Origin: an uncultured Moraxellaceae bacterium
Lineage (GTDB): Bacteria > Pseudomonadota > Gammaproteobacteria > Pseudomonadales > Moraxellaceae
NCBI GenBank assembly: GCA_937928295.1
Contig: CALEYY010000323.1
Span: forward strand, 1-6,260
Direction of reading: 5' to 3'
DNA length: 6,260 nucleotides
Below are positions 1 to 6,260 of this stretch, piece after piece. The position numbers and the translations under genes were made by a program. How positions within the stretch are numbered: position 1 is the first letter of the stretch; every line of letters begins with the position of its first letter. The notes below the pieces were generated by a model. That model was not told where the DNA came from. It saw nothing but the letters and a program-made list of their open reading frames with translations, and did no database searches.

Positions 1-815
1 GGAACAATCTGCATCAATTCGTCGCCCGCTTTCAGCACGGCCCCCCGTGTGGTCACACGAACATTCTTGACAATGCCATCCATGGGCGCACGCAGTTGCG
101 TGGACGCCAAGGCATTGCTGCGCTGTGAAAACACCTGTTCAGCCTGCTCGAATTCAGCGCGGCTTTTGGCCAATTCGGCCTGAGCATCTTGCCGATAGCC
201 ATTTTTCTTGTTGTTGGCCTGAGTGGTGAGGTCATTGACCTGGCGTTGTGAGCGCAGAATCTCAGCCTCTGACGCATCGCCGTTTTTACGAAGGCGCAAG
301 AGCGAATCCAACTCTTTCTTCGCCAGCTGCGCTGACACCATCAGGCCAGCCACCTCTTCACGCTGAGCTTCGCGACGCTTACGCAACAAGTCCTGCTGGC
401 CGCTGATTAGCTCGGGATATTTGATGAACTTCTCATCAAACACGAGTGGGCGACCATTCAGCTCCGCTTCAAGTCGCAAGATATTGGCGTGAAGCGACAT
501 GACCTTGGCATCAATTTCATCATTGCTCGCCTGAAAGCGAACCGGATCCAGCTCAGCCAACAGCGTACCCGCTTTTACAGAGTCACCCTCTTTCACATGC
601 AGCACTTGCAAGGTGCCACCATCCACCACCTGAATAACTTGGGATCGACTAGATGCAATTACGCTACCCGTGGTGCGGGTTTGCTCATCGATACTAAAAA
701 ATACAGACCATAGAACAAGGACACCCAGAAACGCTGCACAGGCCTTCAATAAACGATCGGGATGCTCGAAGCGCAATGGCTCGACACGGGCAAACAAATC
801 ACGGGACTCCATCAT
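1..815 (-). CDS. HlyD/LapC-type periplasmic adaptor (membrane fusion protein) of type I secretion, C-terminus cut by window edge
   Basis: My own translation from the ATG at 815-813 is open for 271 codons to the left edge, so the C-terminal part lies outside. The protein would link the inner-membrane ABC transporter to the outer-membrane channel across the periplasm. Visible parts: a short cytoplasmic N-terminus (1-23); one membrane segment at about 24-42 (LLKACAAFLGVLVLWSVFF); a first lipoyl/barrel-sandwich half at about 58-92 with VDGGTLQVLHVKEGDSVKAG; a long charged, Ala/Gln/Glu-rich helical hairpin at about 95-235; and the second lipoyl half at about 240-271, starting LRAPMDGIV. This order is typical of HlyD/LapC/PrtE adaptors; the missing piece should be the beta-barrel domain and C-terminus. 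The start overlaps the transporter stop (ATGATGG: ATG 815-813, TGA 814-812). A second ATG follows at 812-810, but the GGGAG at 826-822 is 6 bases from the first, which I prefer. No frameshift is seen. Confidence 0.93.
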   Translation of the reverse strand, partial: MMESRDLFARVEPLRFEHPDRLLKACAAFLGVLVLWSVFFSIDEQTRTTGSVIASSRSQVIQVVDGGTLQVLHVKEGDSVKAGTLLAELDPVRFQASNDEIDAKVMSLHANILRLEAELNGRPLVFDEKFIKYPELISGQQDLLRKRREAQREEVAGLMVSAQLAKKELDSLLRLRKNGDASEAEILRSQRQVNDLTTQANNKKNGYRQDAQAELAKSRAEFEQAEQVFSQRSNALASTQLRAPMDGIVKNVRVTTRGAVLKAGDELMQIV

Positions 816-2881
816 TGCACGCTCCCGGTCGCTGGCGCGGATTCATCGCTCGACTGCAGCGCATCACTGGCTACATCTCGCCGAATACCGCCACCCTCTA
901 CCACGAGTATTCGGGTAGACAACGCCAGCCAGCTTTTTCGATGCGTGGTAAAAATCACCGTGATCTCTGCCGGCAGCTCACGAATAACGCTCATGAGCAA
1001 CGCCTCCGTTTCACTATCCAGACTGGCTGATGGCTCATCCAGCATCCAGATGCTCGGCTGTTGCAGCAGCAGACGGGTAATACAGATCAATTGACGCTGC
1101 CCTCCCGAAAAGCCGCTCCCACCTTCACTGATCAGGCAATCCAGGCCTTCGGGCAATTGCTCTACCAGCGCTTTCAGGCCAGTTCTAGCCAGTGCCGCCT
1201 GCAACTGTGCCGGCTCCGGTGATGCAATGCCCAGCAGCAAGTTGTCACGCAAGGTGCCGGCAAACAGGCGCACATCCTGCGGTAAATAGCCGATAGATTG
1301 GCGCAGCCAAGCTTGGCGACTCTTTTGCATGTCCACACCGGCCAAGCTCACTACACCAGTACTCGGCGTAGCCAAGCCTGCCAACAAACGCAGTAGCGTA
1401 GATTTGCCGCTGCCATTACGGCCAATGACCGCCACGCGTTCACCTGCGCGAATCTGCAATTGCGGTACGCGCAGGCAAATCTGCGCGGATGCGTCATAGG
1501 CATAAGTCAACGACGACATCTGGATGTCCAAGGGCACGGCCAGCGCGCTGGCTTGCTGCTCTTCGACGGCATCGCGCGGCATCACCAATAAGTTATCCAG
1601 CACGGAAAGCGCATATTTGGCCTGCTGCCACTGCACTAACAAGGGCGTGATCTGGGCCACCGCAGCCAACACGCGACTGCCCAGAATGGAGCAGGCAATA
1701 AGCCCGCCCATGGTCAGGGCACCCGCTTCAATACGGTAAACACCGACCACAAGAATCAGCACATAAGCCAACTGCTGAAAACTGCCGGTGAGAAAGCTCG
1801 CTTTTGCACTCAAGCGTCGAACCGATTCGGCATGACCCGCCAGAACGCGCGTCAGCTGCTCCCAAAGCAAACCAAAGCGCCACTCGGCATGCAGTGCCTT
1901 GACGCTTTCCGCACCTTGTATGACATCGATCAAAATGCCGTGACGCCGCGCCGACTCGTCAGTTTGTTGTTGCATGAAGCGGCTCAGGGGCTTCTGTACC
2001 AACCAGCCAATCGCAAAGCACAGCGGCATGAAAGCCAGAGGCACCAGCGCTACATAGCCTCCCAGCAGCGCAATCACCAACATGAAAAGCAAGGCAAACG
2101 GCAAGTCGGCAATGGCAAATAGCGTGGTCGAGGTGAAGAACGCTTTCACGGCTTCGTAGTCACGCACTTGTGACACTAGCGTGCCCGCTTTAGCCGGACG
2201 ACGATCTACTTTCATCGCCATCAAACGCTCAAAAAAGAACTGAGACAGTGCGGCATCAGCGCGACGAGACAGTGTTTCCAAGAAGAGCAGTCGAACCCAT
2301 TTGAAGACAAAGTCAAAGACCAGCGCAATAACAATGCCCAAGGTCAAAACCCATAAGGTGGCATAGGCAAAATTGGGTACCACGCGGTCGTAAACCTGCA
2401 TGGCAAACAACGAGGTCATGATGGCCAGTAAGTTGATCAAAAGTGTTGCAATGGTGACCCGCTTGAAAATAGGCGCATGCGCCTGCAGAGCTTGCTTGAT
2501 GGCCTGTGTTGCAGGCTTCTGCTGACTCACCGATTCACTTTGCACATCCGGCATCAAGCGCAAAGGCACCAGAACCACGGCCGACGGCATCGCTGATGGC
2601 TGCTGAGTTAACCAGCTGAAACGACCTTCATGCCAGACCAGTGCCGGCAATGACAGCGCTCTGACATCTGTCAGTGCGTTTGGAATCAACTGCTCAGCTG
2701 GAAACAACTGATGCCAGGCAGCGCACATCGCTGCCAATGGGGTCGTTTCACGAACACTCGAAAAGGCCTGTACCACCTCATTGATGGTAATCGCATGCCC
2801 CTGTTGTCGAGCACACAGTTGCAATCCTTGCGAAGCACTTGCTAACGCCGCCGGAGATGACCAGCAACCAACATCACTCAT
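812..2881 (-). CDS. LapB/LssB-type type I secretion ABC transporter (fused permease and ATPase)
   Basis: The 689-residue protein is the inner-membrane motor of a type I secretion system; it couples ATP hydrolysis to export of an unfolded protein. Residues about 10-110 form a C39-peptidase-like domain without the catalytic Cys motif. Residues about 138-425 form the exporter membrane domain with several hydrophobic helices (about 141-163, 174-195, 253-276, 278-296, 368-386, 391-415) and the family stretch MQVYDRVVPN at 161-170. Residues about 450-668 form the nucleotide-binding domain: Walker A GRNGSGKST at 487-495, Q-loop Gln535, signature FSGGQRQ at 591-597, Walker B WMLDE at 612-616 with catalytic Glu616, D-loop SASLD, and switch His647. 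All ATPase residues are present, so it should be active. Overall pattern and length fit LapB/LssB exporters of large RTX or LapA-like adhesins. The ATG at 2881-2879 overlaps the upstream channel gene's TGA (2880-2878), and the stop overlaps the adaptor start. Cargo is not visible. Family call is firm; exact substrate is inference. Confidence 0.95.
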   Translation of the reverse strand: MSDVGCWSSPAALASASQGLQLCARQQGHAITINEVVQAFSSVRETTPLAAMCAAWHQLFPAEQLIPNALTDVRALSLPALVWHEGRFSWLTQQPSAMPSAVVLVPLRLMPDVQSESVSQQKPATQAIKQALQAHAPIFKRVTIATLLINLLAIMTSLFAMQVYDRVVPNFAYATLWVLTLGIVIALVFDFVFKWVRLLFLETLSRRADAALSQFFFERLMAMKVDRRPAKAGTLVSQVRDYEAVKAFFTSTTLFAIADLPFALLFMLVIALLGGYVALVPLAFMPLCFAIGWLVQKPLSRFMQQQTDESARRHGILIDVIQGAESVKALHAEWRFGLLWEQLTRVLAGHAESVRRLSAKASFLTGSFQQLAYVLILVVGVYRIEAGALTMGGLIACSILGSRVLAAVAQITPLLVQWQQAKYALSVLDNLLVMPRDAVEEQQASALAVPLDIQMSSLTYAYDASAQICLRVPQLQIRAGERVAVIGRNGSGKSTLLRLLAGLATPSTGVVSLAGVDMQKSRQAWLRQSIGYLPQDVRLFAGTLRDNLLLGIASPEPAQLQAALARTGLKALVEQLPEGLDCLISEGGSGFSGGQRQLICITRLLLQQPSIWMLDEPSASLDSETEALLMSVIRELPAEITVIFTTHRKSWLALSTRILVVEGGGIRRDVASDALQSSDESAPATGSVQ
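822..826 (-). promoter_or_regulatory. Ribosome binding site of the adaptor gene, inside the transporter gene's 3' end
   Basis: The minus strand reads GGGAG at 826-822, followed by 6 bases and then ATG at 815. It lies within the last codons of the ABC transporter gene, as expected for a translationally coupled ATGA overlap, and it supports the first of two adjacent ATG codons as the start. Confidence 0.5.
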
Positions 2882-4221
2882 GGCGTTGCACTCGCCTCCG
2901 GACGCATGGAAGGACTATTAGCGCTTTGCAACAATGCTTCCCAGTAAAGACCTTGCAAACTCAGGTTGTAAGCGGCCTGCACATAGCCCCTGCGCTGCTG
3001 CACCAAGGCCAAATGGTTGTCGTGTGACTCTCGTTGCGCATTCAATACTTCCAGCCAAGTCTTGCGACCGGCCACAAATTGACGCAAAAAGCTGTCGACC
3101 AAGGCGTCGGCTGATTTCACCGCCTCTTCCTGGAAGCGAATCTGGTTACGGCTGGCGAGACGCTGAGACTGTGCAACACGCACCGCCGAATAGACCTCGC
3201 GACGCGCGTTGGCCTCAATCGCATCGGCCGCCATGGCACGCTTTTGGTTACCACGCCAAGCCTGATAGCCCTTTAGGCCATTGTCGGTCTGATACTGCAC
3301 CACGATGCGCGTTTCGGCCGGCCCCTGCAAAGTCTTGTCACCCAGCGGCTTGATGTGCTGCAACGACACCTCGGGCGACAGCGCGGCACGATTCGCGCGC
3401 GCCGTGGCCTGCTGTTTAGCCGCCTGCGCCATGGCATAGGCCACTTCGGGATGATCATTGCCAATACGCAGCAACACTTTCTCGGCCTGAGTATCGGTCA
3501 GCGGATCAGCAGGGGTGGGCCATGTCACGCCCAGGCTGCTGGTGCCCAGCAACGCGACCAATTGCGATTGCGTGGTTTCGACCAATGCACGGTTTTGCTC
3601 ACGCAAGGAATCCGCCTGACGCAACCGAGTTGTGGCCAGCATGACATCCGCTTCTGGCGCAGCGCCTTCGTTGGCACGCCGCTCAATCACGCCGAGCAGA
3701 TTTTTCAACGACCCCACATAGAGTTCCCAATACTGATATTGCTCACGAGCGGCCACCACAGCCATCCAGGCATCGACCAATTTCAAGCCCAGCTTGAGAC
3801 GAGTACGCTGAAGGTCTGCCAGCGCCGCTTCCTGAGAGGCCTCGGCAATAGACAGATTGGCGAAGTTCAGCCCCCCTCGCCACAGCGGCAATACAAAGCG
3901 CGCATAAGACTCCGTGGATGACTTGCTGGACTGATAATCAACCGCCGCATAAGGCAAAAAGCCGGCATACGCGCCTTTAATGTCGTAACCCGCTGCATCG
4001 TACTGCGACTCTGCCGACAGCAGCTCAGGATGAGTACTCCACAGGTGCATGAGACCGCTCTGAAACGAGCCGATTGCTGTGGATGGCGGGGCCGCCAGCA
4101 GGGCAGTAATTTCGCCACTTTCCTTGGGTGCCGGAAACGCAACGGGAGAAGCGAAGGCTGCCGACGAGAGTGACGCCAGCGCCAGAACCACTGCATGCAA
4201 CGAGGTATTCATTGTTTTCAT
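2878..4221 (-). CDS. TolC/LapE-family outer-membrane channel of type I secretion
   Basis: This 447-residue lipid-free channel subunit (counted from ATG 4221) should trimerise in the outer membrane and dock with the adaptor. It begins with a Sec signal peptide: MKT, hydrophobic VVLALASL, and a likely cleavage AFA|SP after residue 24. The mature part carries the two-fold TolC repeat: HPELLSAESQYDAAGYDIKG from about 64 and HPEVAYAMAQAAKQQATARA from about 257. Each is a long helix followed by a beta hairpin (about 90-115 and 282-312). The end, FVAGRKTWLEVLNAQRE at about 382-398, is the conserved C-terminal helix motif of the type I TolC family. No Cys follows the signal peptide, so it is not a lipoprotein of the NodT kind. 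Three in-frame starts compete: GTG 4230, ATG 4221 and ATG 4212. I choose 4221 because it puts a Lys in the signal peptide n-region; AAGGA at 4225-4221 would instead favour 4212 (444 residues). It is the first gene of the secretion operon and overlaps the transporter gene by 4 bases. Confidence 0.92.
   Translation of the reverse strand: MKTMNTSLHAVVLALASLSSAAFASPVAFPAPKESGEITALLAAPPSTAIGSFQSGLMHLWSTHPELLSAESQYDAAGYDIKGAYAGFLPYAAVDYQSSKSSTESYARFVLPLWRGGLNFANLSIAEASQEAALADLQRTRLKLGLKLVDAWMAVVAAREQYQYWELYVGSLKNLLGVIERRANEGAAPEADVMLATTRLRQADSLREQNRALVETTQSQLVALLGTSSLGVTWPTPADPLTDTQAEKVLLRIGNDHPEVAYAMAQAAKQQATARANRAALSPEVSLQHIKPLGDKTLQGPAETRIVVQYQTDNGLKGYQAWRGNQKRAMAADAIEANARREVYSAVRVAQSQRLASRNQIRFQEEAVKSADALVDSFLRQFVAGRKTWLEVLNAQRESHDNHLALVQQRRGYVQAAYNLSLQGLYWEALLQSANSPSMRPEASATP
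2895..2899 (-). promoter_or_regulatory. Candidate ribosome binding site of the ABC transporter gene
   Basis: The minus strand reads GGAGG at 2899-2895, inside the last codons of the channel gene, 13 bases before the ATG at 2881. That spacing is longer than usual, so initiation here may depend on ribosomes finishing the channel gene at the overlapping TGA. A weaker GCGAG sits nearer the start, about 9 bases away. Confidence 0.4.
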
Positions 4222-4225
4222 CCTT
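4221..4225 (-). promoter_or_regulatory. Shine-Dalgarno-like AAGGA near the channel gene start
   Basis: The minus strand reads AAGGA at 4225-4221, with 8 bases to the ATG at 4212. It overlaps the ATG at 4221, so it can only serve the later start. It is the best ribosome-binding match in the gap and is why the start of the channel gene is uncertain by three codons. A weaker GGGTG at 4232-4228 sits 6 bases before ATG 4221. Confidence 0.4.
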
Positions 4226-4283
4226 GGCACCCAAAATACAATTTTGCTTAACGCGAAACTATGCCAGAACTTTGCAGCCAGAC
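4222..4283 (-). other. Gap between uvrB and the secretion operon
   Basis: These 62 bases are the only intergenic DNA in the window and are more AT-rich than the genes on either side. They hold the inverted repeat at 4232-4246 and the ribosome-binding candidates for the channel gene. I find no convincing -35/-10 pair: CATAGT at 4263-4258, preceded by TGG, is a 4-of-6 extended -10 match with no recognisable -35. I also find no intrinsic terminator for uvrB. The operon may therefore be driven by a non-consensus or activator-dependent promoter here, or by read-through from uvrB. Confidence 0.5.
4232..4246. repeat. Perfect AT-rich inverted repeat upstream of the secretion operon
   Basis: CAAAAT at 4232-4237 and ATTTTG at 4241-4246 are exact reverse complements separated by the 3 bases ACA. 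The dyad lies 10 bases upstream of the chosen channel start and is the only symmetric element I see in the uvrB-channel gap. It could be a small operator or, less likely, a weak hairpin; it has no GC-rich stem or T-tract for a strong intrinsic terminator. In AT-rich DNA a 6-bp dyad can occur by chance. Confidence 0.35.

Positions 4284-6260
<1,977 letters not shown>

Noticed and set aside
53..277. A 74-codon open frame on the minus strand
   Set aside because: It is in a different frame inside the adaptor gene, whose own frame gives a coherent HlyD-type helical hairpin and lipoyl motif through this stretch.
762..1094. Overlapping plus-strand open frames (also 670-918 and 776-1030) at the transporter-adaptor junction
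   Set aside because: They lie opposite the 3' end of the transporter and the start of the adaptor, both clear coding regions, and show low-complexity Ser/Arg-rich translations.
3355..3921. A 188-codon open frame on the plus strand
   Set aside because: It is fully antisense to the channel gene and mirrors its codons. There is no ribosome binding site or recognisable domain.
4231..4250. The AT-rich dyad as an intrinsic terminator of uvrB
   Set aside because: The stem is only 6 bp with four A/T pairs in a row, and the bases after it on the minus strand are GGTGCC rather than a T-tract.
4258..4263. CATAGT preceded by TGG on the minus strand as an extended -10 promoter element
   Set aside because: It matches the -10 consensus at only four of six positions, with no -35 match at 16-18 bases upstream, which is too weak to list as a promoter.

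Overview
The window reads entirely on the minus strand and holds four genes. In order of transcription, right to left, they are uvrB (cut by the right edge), a TolC-family outer-membrane channel gene, a LapB-type type I secretion ABC transporter gene, and a HlyD/LapC-type membrane-fusion (adaptor) gene cut by the left edge. There are no RNA genes, mobile elements, CRISPR arrays or long non-coding stretches. The only intergenic gap is about 60 bases, between uvrB and the channel gene.

The organism is most likely a Gram-negative proteobacterium. The channel has a signal peptide and TolC-type outer-membrane efflux repeats, and a tripartite inner membrane/periplasm/outer membrane exporter only makes sense in a two-membrane cell. 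The UvrB C-terminal third (RHLNGKAILYADR, then ETERRRERQIAFN) resembles betaproteobacterial UvrB as I remember it. I would guess Betaproteobacteria, possibly Neisseriales or Burkholderiales, but cannot confirm it without a search.

Region 4284-6260 is uvrB, the damage-recognition helicase-like subunit of nucleotide excision repair. It lacks only about 17 N-terminal residues and is intact in every motif checked. Region 1-4221 is a compact secretion operon. The channel and transporter genes overlap by 4 bases (ATGA), and the transporter and adaptor genes overlap in the same way, so the three parts are almost certainly translated as a coupled unit. The transporter burns ATP in the inner membrane, the adaptor spans the periplasm, and the channel opens the outer membrane, giving one-step export of a substrate from cytoplasm to outside. 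The transporter is of the LapB/LssB class, which in known cases exports large repeat-rich RTX or LapA-like adhesins. No substrate gene, LapD/LapG-like regulator or protease lies in the window, so the cargo must be outside it.

Most of the window is ordinary. The points worth following are the missing cargo, the degenerate N-terminal domain of the transporter, a perfect 6-bp AT-rich dyad just upstream of the secretion operon, and a visible drop in GC content between uvrB and the secretion genes. I see no evidence of a wholly new system here.
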